Assembly: GCA_037833965.1 (NCBI GenBank)
Contig: AP031358.1
Coordinates: 23,258,001-23,322,000, forward strand
Length of the DNA stretch: 64,000 nucleotides
Reading direction: 5' to 3'
Source: Marchantia polymorpha subsp. ruderalis
Lineage: Eukaryota; Streptophyta; Marchantiopsida; Marchantiales; Marchantiaceae
The notes under the pieces are model-generated. The model searched no databases, was not told where the DNA came from, and worked only from the letters and a program-made list of their open reading frames with translations. Within the stretch, counting starts at the first letter, position 1. Each line of letters starts with the position of its first letter. The translations under genes and the position numbers were made by a program. Positions 28,572-41,446 of the stretch are shown here, one piece after another.

Positions 28572-31500
28572 CTGAAACTACAGAAACACAACCCAGAGAT
28601 CCGTCAGGACCTCTACTTCAGGATTTCAGGGGGAAAGTCTCTCGCGGGCACACTCGGCGAAGCTGCGGGTAGTGACTTCCAACTCCGGCTTTTACAACAC
28701 TTCCACTAGCTTGCTGCTAGTGTAGGAAACCCGGTTTGGACTGCCTACTTCGGATCGAAGTCACTCATACGCGGTGAACAACACTCTCAACTCACAAAAC
28801 GCGCAGAGAACACAGGTCCGCACTGAAGGACTCACTGAGAAACATTCCAGTAACACAACAACAGTCTATTGAAGAGTTTGAATTCTCAGGCACTTGTCAT
28901 TCCCAGAAATACTACAGGGGTTACCCTCAAGGCACCTGCTGCAGCGTAGCCTGAATTTACAACCAAGACTTACACGAAGTAGCAAAACTTCACTTTGGCA
29001 TTCAGGGGAAAAATCCCAAAGGAGTACAATCAGAAAGAAACACTCGAAGGTGTAGGGGCGAAACTGTTCAAGTATCTAACTAGTCACTGGCTCTGAGCAT
29101 CGGCAGTCACCCGCAGGTGCAGTTCCGAACTACTCAAGTCTCTAACCAATGTACTAGCTCTGAACATTCGGCCGAAGGCCTTCAGTTACAAAATGCGGAA
29201 CGCTAAGTTGTAACTCCTCGTGCGTGGTGACAGAACTTAAGGACACAAACACGCAAAGGAAATGGGTTCCTGATCTGCACTTCTGATGGGAAAGAACCCC
29301 AGGCAAAACGCCTGGAACTATTTTATACCTTCTAAGTCCTACTAGCACTACACTGCACTACGCTACACGCCTGCACGGAACCACGCTACACTACACTGCA
29401 CTGCCATGGTGCGAGCCGCAACAGATCCTACACCTGAGGAGTCGGCGGCTGCCTTCCCCTCTAACTTACAACCTAAATCTAACCCTAACCCTAAATCTGA
29501 ATCCTGAGCCTACTGTACAGAGCCGCCAGCGCCTTCCCACCCAAGATCTGAGGCTGAAAATTTGCAGGCATGCGTGGCCGGCCGAGATCAACGGCCCCAC
29601 AAAATTTCAGATCCATCCGACCGTCCATCGCAAAGATATGGGCCCCGCAAGATCTCGGAACCTAGGTCAAAATTCCTTCTCTAAAATCCGAGGACTGTGG
29701 GTCCCACGCGTCCTACACGCCAGCCGCCTACTCGCAGGCCGCCTTGGGCCGAAGGCCCCTCTAACTGTTAACGCCGAAGGCCTCACGCCTAACCATGACA
29801 GCCGCTTTCGACGCTCATAACTCATTGATGACTGATCCGTTTCAAGAGATCTTGGTCTCGTTGGAACCAGCTCGTCTAGTTCTTTCCAACGAGACCCGAA
29901 TCAAGTCAAACCGCTGAGAATTGAGAAAGTTATGTCGGTTTTACTCTTCCGCCGAAGGCGTTCGCCTATCCACAGTCCGTCCGCGGCGATGACCTGGCCG
30001 TCCGCGGCGCTGAGCTGTCCGTCCGCTGCGCTGACCTGTCCGTCCGCGGCGTTGTCCTGGCCGTCCGCGGCGCTGCGCTGGCGCAGAAGGCGCCGTACAC
30101 TTTCTACCTCACAAGGCGCATTTCTAGGGCCCAAGGCGGATTTCCCGCCGACGCCGAAGCGCCTGTGCACAGGCGAACGCCTGTGCGCAGGCGAACTTCC
30201 TTCGTCCGCGCATAGGACAAAACTTTCTTCGCCTGTGCACAGGCGGAAAGCTGAGTATCTTGCGACCTTCATAACTCCCGGAATTCTCCTCCGTTTGTGG
30301 CGTTCTTGGGCTCGTTAGAATCAGCGCGTCGAGCTCTTTCCAACGAGACCCTAACCAAGTCAAGGCGTTGCGAATTGAGAAAGTTATGAGGGATTCACTC
30401 TTCCGCCGAATGCACTCTCCCGCATCGCCAAAGGCGTTGACCCGAAGGCGTTGACCGAAGGCGTCTACCGCCCAAGGCGCATCTTCCGGCGGTTCTTCCG
30501 CCGAAGGAGTACCGCCAAAGTCGCTCTACCGCCGAAGGCCCCCCATCAGTAACTTCCGACACTCATAACTCAGTGTGCTCTCATCCGTTTCACAAGTTCT
30601 TGGGCTCGTTAGAACCAGCGCGTCGAGCTCTTTCCAACAAGACCCGAAGCAACTCAAAGCGTTACGAATTGAGAAAGTTATGAGTGATCTACCGCCGAAG
30701 GTGCTCGAAGCGGATCCTGCAGCATGAACCGCCCGTTCCGTCCCAAGCGTCCCACTGTGGCCTAAGCCCAAAACCCCTTGACTGTCCTCGATCCTCTTTT
30801 TATTATGGTTTCGCGTACCGATTACTATTTACAGCTGCTGCCGCGGTACTTACTATTCAAAAATGTTTTAGTTCCGACAAAAAACAAAAAGTGGGTTACC
30901 ACAACTCCTGCCTACTCGTAGGCGGCCGCCTGTGCGTAGGCGAACTTTCTCTTCATACGCGTAGGCAAAGGTCCACGTTCGCTTGAGGTCGCCTTTCCGC
31001 TGAAACTCGCCTGTGCGTAGGCGGAACACTCGTCCGCGTCGCACGTGATAACTCCGGAGGCCCTTGGCCCGAAGGCCGCCTCTCGTCCGTCGGAGTTGTA
31101 GCGTGGTCCGCCGTCCCTGCGGACGTCCGCGCTCTCTCGATCCTCTCCGGCGACGCACTTCCCTTCTCCGTGGCGATCGTCGCCGTGTCCGCGCTGCTGG
31201 CTGGTAACACAAGCCTGCGCGCCTTCTGCTTCGGCCGGCTGCACACTTCGTGTAGTGGCTGCTGTCGTATGGGAGCAGTGGGTTCTCGATGCTGCTCCTT
31301 CTCTGACTCCTCTCTCCATCGACGCTTCCGCGGCACTCTTGCTACGGGTGTGCTTCTTCCCTCGTCCCGCCGTGTCGGCGGAGTAGAAGCAGGTGAGTCC
31401 TCTGCATTGGTGTCGACCTCATTATCCCGCACATACTTCCCGGGATGGTCGACGGACAATGGCGGAAAGCGAGCGAGCTCCGCCGCGGTCAAACAATTCC

Positions 31501-32347
31501 TCTGCCGATAGAAATTGATCAAGAAAGGGGAGAGGTGATTGAGAGTTCCCCCCTTCTCCTCGAATGCGTGTTGTCGCATCACTCGGTGCAGGATGCTCGC
31601 CCAGTGAATTGGAGCTCCCTCCAAGATGAGCTCCACAAAAGAAACCTGCCACAAGGTGATGTAGGAGGTGCGGTGTGGCTGCAGCAATTGCAGCAGCGCT
31701 GCCGCTAATGTTCGGCGGAAGCGATCTTTGTAGTAGCGGGTCTTGTACCCATTCTTGGTAGACCTCTCCCGTTTGAACAATTCCACAAATTGCGCCTCGT
31801 CCTGCTTCGACACCTTGACGCTCTCACTATCAAAGAGGAGGTACCCTTCGATGCCGTCACACCTCCCCAATGCCTGCGCCCAATCTTGGACGGTCCACCG
31901 ATCGACATGCGGACGCAATCCACGCGTAGGTGGTCGCTGTGGTTCCAGCCATTCGCGCACCATGTCCACACAAATGTAATTCCATCCCCACAGCAAGAAA
32001 TCAAGCTTTCTTGCAATCAGCCGCTCCTCGTAGGCACGCAACCCGTTCTGTGGAAGGCGGAGTGGCAGCATCCGCAATTTGTTCATCTTCGACATTGCGT
32101 TCTTGAAATTAGCTTGCTTGCTAACTCTCTCTCTGCTCCGCTCGAGCTCCTTGCTCCCTCTGCAAACTCTAATCTCACTCAATTCCAAATCGCGCGCACT
32201 CAATTCTCTCTCAATCAACAAGTAATCCTCCGCGTGGCGATGTCTGGAATGTTTAGCAGCTAGCAGGTGGACGCGCGCAGCTCGCACTAGAAAATGGAAT
32301 CGCGAATTCAAGAATGGGGCGCCCTCCGTCTTCCGGTCGCAGGTCAT
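27966..32347 (-). pseudogene. LTR-encoded ORF, split and truncated copy
   Basis: The N-terminal 464 codons (32347 down to about 30904) are open from the shared MTFDR-type start (here MTCDRKTEG) and contain the whole conserved domain: LPQNGLRAYEERLI, DWAQALGRCDGIEG and IHWASILHRVMRQHAFEEKG. The linker is interrupted by the family B LTR at 28344-30903 and continues at 28343-27966 (QRRKGKEPAEDP), where the copy is cut off. The conserved domain is uninterrupted, but the acidic patch and coiled coil are missing. Confidence 0.82.
28344..30903 (-). mobile_element. Solo LTR of family B (no ORF), inserted in a family A LTR
   Basis: On the + strand it begins TGTAATAACCCACTAAAGGC and ends GTGGGTTACCACA, 2560 bp, with TSD ACTCC (28339-28343 and 30904-30908). 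Its R/U5 half (28344 to about 29400) closely matches family A, including the TATA box at 29321-29327 on the minus strand. Its U3 half is different: no ORF, about 360 bp of unrelated sequence, then three copies of the 100 bp module (about 29812, 30262, 30560) separated by GCCGAAGGC-type and CTGTGCACAG-type repeats. Confidence 0.92.
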
Positions 32348-33601
32348 GGTCGGCTCTTGGTCGTGAGGGTCGAATCACTTGATGGCCGCGCCGGCTCTAC
32401 GCTAAAACGGTCTCCACTCTCACGCGCGGCTTCACGCTCCGCCGACGCCGATTTAACTCACACACTCGAATTGGCAAATTTGAACTCCGCTAGCGTACTA
32501 CGCAGCGGACATGGGTGCGCAGCGCCGCAGGCGGATTTCTCGCCTTGCGCGCTACACTCGTTCGTATCACTCTTCGGCCAATCCCCCTCCGCCGAAGGCG
32601 TTCGTCCGCGCATTGGACAAAAGTTGAACTCCCTTCTGCGTAGGCGGAATCCCCGGCGGAATCTTCGCCGGCGCGGAACTTCATCTGCCTGTGCGTAGGC
32701 GCTTGCCTACGCGTAGGCGAATTCCGTCCTCGCTGCTGCGCTGGTGCCGAAGGCGTTGACCGCGGTCAATAGGCTCCGTCCAGTCTGTCCATTTCTCGCC
32801 TCTCCGTCGGCGCTCTTGTCGCCGTAACTCCGTCCGACCGAAGGCGCATTCATCCGTTCCGTCCGTACAGTCCGTACGGTCCGTACGGATTTTACCACTC
32901 CGGTGGGTCCTCGCCCGTCCGCGCTGCTGCGCTGGCGCGGAAGGCGCCGTACAATTTCTAACCCCGAAGGCGCATTTCTAGGGCCGAAGGCGGGTTTCCC
33001 GCCGACGCCGAAACTCGCCTGAGCGTAGGCGAACTTCACTCGTCCGCCTGGGCAGAGGTTTCCTCGCCTACGCATAGGCGACATTTGCGGCGGACATCGC
33101 GCCTACGTCAAACCCTATTTCGCCTACGCGTAGGCGAACTGCCTTCGTCCGCGCATAGGACAAACTTTCCTCGCCTACTCGTAGGCGAGAAGCTGAGTAT
33201 CTTGCAACCTTTATAACTCCCGGAGTCCTCATCCGTTCGTGGCGTTCTTGAGCTCGTTAGAACCAGCGCGTTGAGCTCTTTCCAACGAGACCCTAACCAA
33301 GTCAAGGCGTTTGGGAATTGACCAAATTCTGAAGGATTCCTCTAGTGCCGAAGGCGTAGCACCGAAGGCGGATTTCGCGCCTTGCGCCAAAGGGGTTATT
33401 CCTTCAGAGCCCGCATGTAGGGTGGTGTCCGTCCCCGACGTTGCACCCAACTCCTGGATTCTACGAGTTCTCTCGAGAATCTCTGCGATCTTCCGATTTC
33501 ACTCTGTTTTGATGCACCAAAGGCTATTTACACTGCTGCCGCGGTAAAATTTTCCAAAAATGTTTTAATTTCCTCAAAAATACCAAAAGTGGGGTACCAC
33601 A

Positions 33602-33653
33602 CCTCAGCAAAGGAGATCTTGCCGAAGGCGCCGAAGGCGTTTGGCGCTGGTAC
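33602..33653 (-). repeat. Fragment of an older family A LTR, part 1
   Basis: 52 bp matching 13645-13685 of the solo LTR at 9173-13830 (CAAAGGAGATCTTGCCGAAG). It continues at 38904-39053 after the inserted LTR at 33654-38903. Confidence 0.75.
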
Positions 33654-33847
33654 TGTAATAGCCCACTAAAGGCTAAAACTGCAATATAGTGGTAGAAAGG
33701 TCGAACCCACAGGGACAGAGGAACACACAGGGTACAAAGTGTCACGTTTAACAGACTATTGAGGAGTTTGAATTCTCAGGCGACTGTCACTCCCAGAAAT
33801 ACTGCAAGTGTCCACTCGGAGCGCACTCGGAGGTCGCACAGTGCAGC

Positions 33848-33882
<35 letters not shown>

Positions 33883-36800
33883 GATAAGAAACACAACCCA
33901 GAGATCCGTTAGGACCTCTACTCAAGATTTCAGGGGGAAGGTCTCTCAAGAGTACACTCAGCGAAGCTGCGGGTAGTGACTCCCAACTCCGGCTTTTACA
34001 ACACTTCCACTAGCTTGCTGCTAGCGTAGGAAACCCGGTTTGGACTGCCTACTTCGGATCAAAGTCACTCATACGCGATGAACAACACTCTCATCTCACA
34101 AAACGCGCAGAGAACACAGGTCCGCACAGAAGGACTCACTGAGAAACATTCCAGTAACACACCATAACAGTCTATTGAAAAGTTTGAATTCTTAGGCACT
34201 TGTCATTCCCAGAAATACTACAGGGGTTACCCCAAAGGCACCTGCTGCAACGTAACCTGAATTTACAACCAAGGCTTACACGAAGTAGCAAAACTTCACT
34301 TTGGCATTCAGGGGAAAAATCCCGAAGGAGTACAATCAGGAACAAACACTCGAAGGTGTAGGGGCAAAACTATTCAAGTATCTAACTAGTCACTGGCTCT
34401 GAGCATCAGCAATCACCCGAAGGTGTAGATCCGAACTACTCAAGTCTCTAACCAATGTACTAGCTCTAAACATTCGGCCGAAGGCCTTCAGCTACACAAT
34501 GCGGATCGCTAAGGTGTAGCTCCTCGTGCGTGGTGACAGATCTAAAGACACAAACACGCAGAGAAAATGAGTTCATGATCTGCACTTCTGATGTTGGGAA
34601 AGATCCCAAGGCAAGACGCCTTGAACTACTTTATACCTTCTAAGTCCTAACTAGCACTACACTGCACTACACTATGCGCCGGCACGGAACCACGCTACAC
34701 TACACACCGCAGAACCTGTGCTTTGCCTCCTGCGCGACGGACTGCCGCGCACTAACTCCCTACCCTGCCAGTCTTCTGCTCGATTGCGCAGTCCCAAACG
34801 CTGCAACGCCGCGGACACCTCCGCCTCGAGGGTGGACATGGTATCCCGCGCCTTCGACAGAAAAGAGTCTAACTTCTTCGCCACCTTCCGCCGACTCCTA
34901 CTATCAACTGACAACAACCCGGTTGCACGAAGCTCCAACTCACGCAGGGTGAGTTTCTCCTGCGCTGCCACTTCCCAGTGGGCATAGCCCTTGAGACAGT
35001 GGGCGACACGCCTCGCTATCTCCTCCTTCGTGCGATCTGCCTCTCTCCTGTGATCATCTTCAATTACTACCAACTGCGATTCGGCCTCCGCACGCTGCGC
35101 TCTCAATTCCCCGCACTCCGACTGCAGCCTGCGGATTAAATCCTCATCCGCCTGTCGTGCGAGTTGACACTCCGCTAACAACCGCGTCTGTCGCACGAGC
35201 TCCTCTGACAGGATCTGATTCTGAGTTTTCTCAGAAATCAATTCCTCCGTGGTCTTCACCACATCCCTGGTGAGCTCGTCCAGTCTCGCCTTCTTCAATG
35301 TGTCGTAGTGGGTGTGCGTCTTCCGCACGAGATTATACTGTCCCCACAAACAGTCATGCTTCTCCCGCAATTCCTTCAGCTCCCGGTCCACCCTAGCTAG
35401 TAGCTTGCTGGTGTGGACTTTAGTGCGAGTCCGCCTGCGCACTAACTCGATGTAGGATTCCGGCTGGAGTGGATCGGCGTATTTATCAAATTTGCGATCC
35501 AAGTACTTCAGCAACGGTATTACCTACTTAGAGAGCTCCGCCGCCGGCGCTCCAACAATTTCCTCCTCCTCCTCCTCGGTATCTCCTGACCCCGACATTG
35601 CCTCTGTCGTCATCATCCGAGGGAAGGATTTCGGTTGCCATTGATTGCGTTGGCGACTGACCCGAGTGGGGCTGCGAGTTGTCTACGGTTGCTGCCGCCG
35701 CAGGCACTCCTGCAGCTTCGCTGCTCCCCGCTAAAATGTCCAAGACGGTGAGTGAATGTGGCCGTGCTACATCCCTATCATCCGCCTGTCGATCATCGAC
35801 TGTGTCCTCTTCGCCTCCGACGTCCGCCGCCGAAGGCGATCGAGCAGAATGTGCCTGCGCGGGGTGTAATTGCGCATCGCGCACCCGAATTTCGTCCCGC
35901 GGATAGACAATCCGCTCCTCCGTTAGGTCCTGCTTCCTCGATCGGTCCTGCGCAAGGGCTGCGCCTGGCCTATGCGTAGGCGCACATACCAGCGCCTTGT
36001 CCGCCGCAGGGGCAGCGCCGAAGGCGACAGAGCTGGAGGCCGCTCGCCCGATGTCCCTGGCCCCGAAGGCCCTACCGCCGAAGGCGCATCTACCGGCGGA
36101 TTACCCGCCGAAGGGGCGGTCTCCGCACGCTCCCTACTCAAAACTCGCTGACCCGAAGGTCCTGGCGCCGAAGGCGCAAATCGCGGCGCGTTGTACGCCG
36201 GAGGGTCTGGTCCCGAAGGCCCTTGACCTGAAGGCGGATCTTCCGCCGGCTCCTTCCCCTTCCTACGTTGAACCGAGGGTGAATCCTGCCTGTGCGTAGG
36301 CGACCTGTGCGTAGGTGAACTTTCTCTGCCTACGCGTAGGCGGAGGTCCACGTCCGCTTGAGGTTGCCTTTCCGCTGAAGCTTGCCTGTGCACAGGCGGA
36401 ACACTCGTCCGCATCGCACGTGGTAACTCCGGAGGCCCTTGGCCCGAAGGCCGCCTCTCGTCCGTCGGAGGTGCAGCGTGGTCCGTCGCTCCTGCAGACG
36501 TCCGTGCTCCCTCGTTTCTCTCCGGCGACTCACTTCCTTTCTCCGTGGCGATCGTCGCCGTGTCCGCGCTGCTGGCTGGTAACACAAGCCTGCGCGCCTT
36601 CTGCTTCAGCCGGCTGCACACTTTGTGCAGTGGCCGCTGTCGTATGGGAGTAGTGGGTTCTCGATGCTGCTCCTCCTCAGACTCCTCTCTCCATCGACGC
36701 TTCCGCGGCACTCTTGCTACGGTTGTGTTTCTTCCCTCGTCCCTCCGCGTCGGTGGAGTAGAAGCTGGTGAATCCTCCGCATCGGTGTCGACCTCGTTAT

Positions 36801-38903
36801 CCCGCACATACTTCCCGGGATGGTCGACGGACAATGGCGGAAAACGAGCGAGCCCCGCCGCGGTCAAACAATTTCTCTGCCGATAGAAATTGATCAAGAA
36901 AGGGGAGAGGTGATTGAGAGTTCCCCCCTTCTCCTCGAATGCGTGTTGTCGCATCACTCGGTGCAGGATGCTCGCCCAGTGAATTGGAGCTCCCTCGATG
37001 ATGAGCTCCACAAAAGAAACCTGCCACAAGGTGATGTAGCAGGCGCGGTGTGGCTGCAGTAATTGCAGCAGCGCCGCCGCTAAAGTTCGGCGGAAGCGAT
37101 CTTTGTAGTCGCGGGTCTTGTACCCATTCTTGGTAGACCTCTCCCGCTTGAACAATTCCACAAATTGCGCCTCGTCTTGCTTCGACACCTTGACGCTCTC
37201 ACTATCAAAGAGAAGGTGCCCTTCGATGCCGGCACACCTCTTCAATGCCTGCGCCCAATCTTGGACGGTCCACCGATCGACATGCGGACGCAATCCGCGC
37301 GAAGGTGGTCGCTCTGGCTCCAGCCACTCGCGCACCATATCCACACAGATGTAATTCAATCCCCAAAGCAAGAAATCAAGCTTTCTTGCAATCAGCCGTT
37401 CTTCGTAGGCACGCAACCCGTTCTGTGGAAGCCGGAGCAGCAGCATCCGCAATCTGCTCAGCTTCGACATTGCGTTCTTGAAATTCACTTGCTCGCTAGT
37501 TCTCTCTCTGCTCCGCTCGAGCTCCTTGCTCCCTCTGCAAACTCTAATCTCACTCAATTCCAAATCGCGCGCACTCAATTCTCTCTCAATCAACAAGTAA
37601 TCTTCCGCACGGCGATGTCTGGAATGCTTAGCAGCTAGCAGATGGACGCGCGCAGCTCGCACTAGAAAATGGAATCGCGAATTCAAGAATGGGGCGCCCT
37701 CCGTCTCCCGGTCGAAGGTCATGGTCGGCTCTTGGTCGTGAGGGTCGAATCACTTGATGGCCGCGCCGGCTCTACGCTAAAACGGTCTCCACTCTCACGC
37801 GCGGCTTTATGCTCCGCCGACGCCGATTTAACTAACACGCTCAAATTGGCAAATTTGAACTCCGCTAGCGTACTACGCCGCGGACATGGGTGCGCAGCGC
37901 CGAAGGCGGATTTTCTGCCTTGCGCGGTACACTCGTTCGTACCGCTCCTCGGCCAATCCCCCTCTGCCGAAGGCGATCGTCCGCTCATCGGACAAAAGTT
38001 GATCTCCCGCCTGTGCGTAGGCGCTTGCCTGCGCGTAGGCGAATTCCGTCCGCGCTGCTGCGCGGAAGGCGTTGACCGCGGTCAACAGACTCCGTCCAGA
38101 CTGTCCGTTTCTTGTCTCTCCGTCGGCGCTCTCGCCGCCGCAACTCCGTCCGACCGAAAGCGCATCCATCCGTCCCGTCCGTACAGTCCGTACGGTCCGT
38201 ACGGATTTTACTACTCCGGTGGTTCCTCGCCCGTCCGCGCTGTTGCGCTGGCGCGGAAGGCGCCGTACAATTTCTACCCCCGAAGGCGCATTTCTAGGGC
38301 CGAAGGCGGATTTCCCGCCGACGCCGAAGCGCCTGTGCGTAGGCGGACTTCGCTCGTCCGCCTGGGCAGAGGTTTCCTCGCCTGTGCGTAGGAGACATTC
38401 GCGCCTACGTCAAAACCCTATTTTGCCTACGCGTAGGCGAACTGCCTTCGTCCGCGCATAGGACAAAACTTTCCTCGCCTGCGCGCAGGCGGAAAGCTGA
38501 GTATCTTGCGACCTTCGTAACTCCCGGCGTCCTCATCCGTTTGTGGCGTTCTTGGGCTCGTTGGAATCAGCGCATCGAGCTCTTTTCAACAAGACCCTAA
38601 CCAAGTCAAGGCGTTTGGGAATTGACCAAAGTCTGAAGAATTCCTCTAGCGCCAAAGGCGCAGCGCCGAAGGCGGATTTCGCGCCTTGCGCCGAAGGGGT
38701 CATACCCAGAGCCCGCAGGAAGGGTGGTGTCCGTCCCCAACGTTGCACCCCACTCCTGGATTCTACGAGTTCTCTCGAGAATCTCTGCGATCTGCCGATT
38801 TCACTTTGTTTTGGTGCACCGAAGGTTATTTACACTGTTGCAGCGGTACAGTTTTCCAAAAATGTTTTAATTTCCTCAAAAATACCAAAAGTGGGGTGCC
38901 ACA
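33654..38903 (-). mobile_element. Solo LTR of family A, 5.25 kb
   Basis: On the + strand it starts TGTAATAGCCCACTAAAGGC and ends GTGGGGTGCCACA, 5250 bp. It is flanked by TSD GGTAC (33649-33653 and 38904-38908) and inserted in an older LTR fragment. A CA microsatellite (33850-33880), a TATA box (34630-34635 minus), the U3 ORF (pseudogene) and one 100 bp module (about 38512-38620) are all in the same order as in the solo LTR at 14035. Confidence 0.93.
34672..37722 (-). pseudogene. LTR-encoded ORF, near full-length copy with frameshifts and one stop
   Basis: It starts at 37722 (MTFDRETEG) and is open for about 580 codons through the conserved domain and much of the linker. A frameshift near 35990 and a compensating one before 35528 shift the middle (the MRDAQ-type start near 35884 is in another frame). 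A TAG at 35524-35526 replaces a Gln codon seen in the other copies (SEQVIPLL). The coiled coil and C-terminus (35514-34672) return to the original frame and end with the shared AWFRAG tail. The damage lies in the linker and just before the coiled coil; the conserved domain is clean. Confidence 0.87.
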
Positions 38904-39053
38904 GGTACGTCCAACTCCGCGATTCTTCGTGACCCGCGATCTCCTCAATCCACTCTATTTAACGTACCATTTCCTAACTACAGACACTGCTTAGGTACTT
39001 CTTTTCTAAAATTGTTTAAATTCTGCAAAAAAAACAAAAAGTGTGTTACCACA
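38904..39053 (-). repeat. Fragment of an older family A LTR, part 2
   Basis: It ends with GTGTGTTACCACA at 39053, the 5' edge of a family A LTR on the minus strand, and abuts the RT of gypsy element G2. It joins 33602-33653 once the LTR at 33654-38903 is removed. The matching far end and TSD (GGTTT expected) are not in the window. Confidence 0.75.
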
Positions 39054-41219
39054 GGTTTCTCCTATGGTTTTGGTCAAGAAGAAGAATGGGAAACTTAGAG
39101 TGTGTGTGGATTATAGGAAGCTGAATGCCTGTACTGAGAAGGATCACTTTCCTTTACCTTTTATCACGCTGCTTTTGGAGGAAGTTGGAGGTCATGCGAG
39201 GTACACGTTCATGAATGGATATGTTAGCTACAATCAGATTTCTATAGCTGTGCAGGATGTTCATAAGACAGCCTTCACAACTCCGTGGGGAACTTTTGTA
39301 TGGGTTGTTATGCCTTTCGGATTGTGCAATGCACCAGCCACATTCCAAAGGTTGGTGATGTATATTTTCACGGATCTGTTATACAAGTCTATGACAGTTT
39401 TTGTGGACGACTTTAGCACTCAGTCAAGTGCTGGTGAGCATCTGCAGTGTGTTAGAGAAGCTCTCATTAGATGTAGAAGAATGCAGCTAGCTCTGAATCC
39501 TGAGCAGACCTTCCTAGGTGTTCAAAGAGGAGTTCTTTCGGGTTATGTTGCGAGTGAGAAGGGAAGAGAACCGGATCATGATAAGATTGTAGTCATTGAA
39601 GGATTGGCAACTCCCACGAATGCCAAGGGTGTAGCCAAGTTATTGGGACATGTAGGGTGGTATAGAGAGTTGATTCCTGACTTTGCCAAGATTGTAGTGC
39701 CTATTACTCAATTGTTGAGGAAGGAGAATAGGTTCGAGTGGACAGATGCCTGTCAGGAAGCCTTTGAAGAGTTGAAGTCCAGGTTGAGTACTTATCAGGT
39801 GTTGAGGCCTCCTGACTGGAGCATGCCTTTTCACGTTTTCTGTGATGCAAGTAGTGTAGCAGTGGGTAGTGCGTTGTGTCACTCTACAGGGGAGAATGGG
39901 AAGGACCTGCCAATCGCTTATGCCAGTAGGTAGTTGAATCCAGCGGAGAGCAACTATTCTACGACCGAGAGGGAGTGCTTGGCCATGGTTTTTTCAGTCA
40001 AGAAGTTTAGACATTATCTGATCTGTAATCCAGTCGTTTTTTTTCGTTGATCATATGGCAATCAAATATCTGGTGAACAAGGCGGAGCTTAGTGGAAGAT
40101 TGGCCAGGTGGGTTTTATTGCTGGAGGAATTTGACTACACCGTGGAGTATAAACCTGGTCGCATGCACTTGCAGGCCGATCATCTATCTAGGTTGTCGGA
40201 GGATGTAGGGACCAGTCCATTAGATGATAGACTGATAGATGATAGTCTTTTTGTAGTAACAGCTCAGCCACAGTGGTACGCTGGAATAGTAGAGTTTTTG
40301 ACAACTCAGCAGTTGTCAGGTGATTGGACTAAGGAGGAAAGGAGGAAGGTGAGAGTCAACAGTAGACATTTTGCAGTGATTGGCCACAGATTGTTTAGAA
40401 GGGGAGCTGATGGTTTTCTGAGAAGGTGTGTGTCAGAAGTGGAGGTTCCCGCAATTTTAGAGGCTTGCCACGACAGTGCTTGTGGAGGACATTTCTCTGG
40501 CCAACTTACAGGTCAGAAAATACTTAGAGCGGGATACTTCTGGCCTAGGTTGTTTAGGGACTCTCATGAATATGTGAAGCGCTGTGATGCCTGTGAGAGG
40601 TATGCTAGGAATGACCTTCGAATGGAGATGCCTCTACATGTTTCATTGCCACTTGTATCTTTTGAAAAATGGGAAATTGATTATATCGGTGAGATTCATC
40701 CTCATTTGTCAAGAGGCATGGCTTACATCATAGTTGCAACAGAATACTTGACAAAGTGGGCGGAAGCAAAAGCGGTGAAGACAAATACGGCTGCTCATGC
40801 TGCCACATTCATGTACGAAAACATCATTTGAAGGTTTGGATGTCCCAAGATTCTGGTTAGTGATAGGGGCAACCACTTCTTGAATGAGATGTTTCAAGAA
40901 TTAACAGATAGGTTTGAGATAGATCACAGAAAAACGACTCCTTACCATCCGCAGACAAATGGTCAGACAGAGCGAGTCAATGGGACTCTGGTGAGCATTC
41001 TTTGCAAAACGGTGGTTGACTCAAAAAGAGATTGGGACACCAAGCTGACAACAGCATTGTGGGGTTATCGGACAACTTTCAAGGTGACGACCCAGGCCAT
41101 GCCGTTTTCGTTAGTGTATGGATTTGAGGCCACTCTTCCCATCGAATTCGAGTCGGAATCACTCCGAGTTGCAGTGCAGTCACGGCTTACAAACAGTCAG
41201 TCATCAAGGAATAGGCTAA
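39054..41219 (+). pseudogene. Gypsy element G2 pol: RT, RNase H and integrase (first part)
   Basis: It starts mid-RT at SPMVLVKKKNGKLRVCVDYR. The RT box is FVDDF (39400-39411) where YVDD or YIDD is usual. RNase H follows (HVFCDASSVAVGS). TAG at 39931-39933 replaces the Gln of the usual ASRQL motif. A T-run at about 40037-40045 gives a frameshift, then the frame runs MAIKYLVNKAEL through the integrase zinc finger (CHDSACGGHF, CDACERY) and catalytic residues in EIDYIGE, VSDRGNHF and NGQTERVNG. TGA at 40829-40831 stands for an Arg. The frame is cut at GCTAA (41215-41219) and resumes at 52049. This family differs clearly from families A and M. Confidence 0.92.
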
Positions 41220-41415
41220 TGTAATAACCCACTAAAGGCTAAAACTGCAATATAGTGGTAGAAAGGTCGAACCCACAGGGACAAAGGAACACACAGGGTA
41301 CAAAGTGTCACGTTTAACAGACTATTGAGGAGTTTGAATTCTCAGGCGACTGTCACTCCCAGAAATACTGCAAGTGTCCACTCGGAGCGCACTCGGAGGT
41401 CGCACAGTGCAGCGT

Positions 41416-41446
<31 letters not shown>

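Larger units (their letters stand above)
27966..33601 (-). mobile_element. Family A LTR, truncated and split by a family B LTR
   Basis: The pieces 27966-28343 and 30904-33601 form one minus-strand family A LTR. Its 5' edge (GGGGTACCACA on the + strand) is at 33601. The low-coordinate end is cut inside the U3 ORF against element M, so TATA, R and U5 are missing. A family B LTR is inserted at ACTCC. The left boundary is an abrupt junction without a TSD I can identify, so a deletion or rearrangement at 27965 is likely. Confidence 0.85.

Noticed and set aside
29470..29500. Telomere-like CCCTAA repeats in the family B LTR.
   Set aside because: Only about two degenerate units (AACCCTAACCCTAAATC) are present. 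This is too few to be an interstitial telomere.
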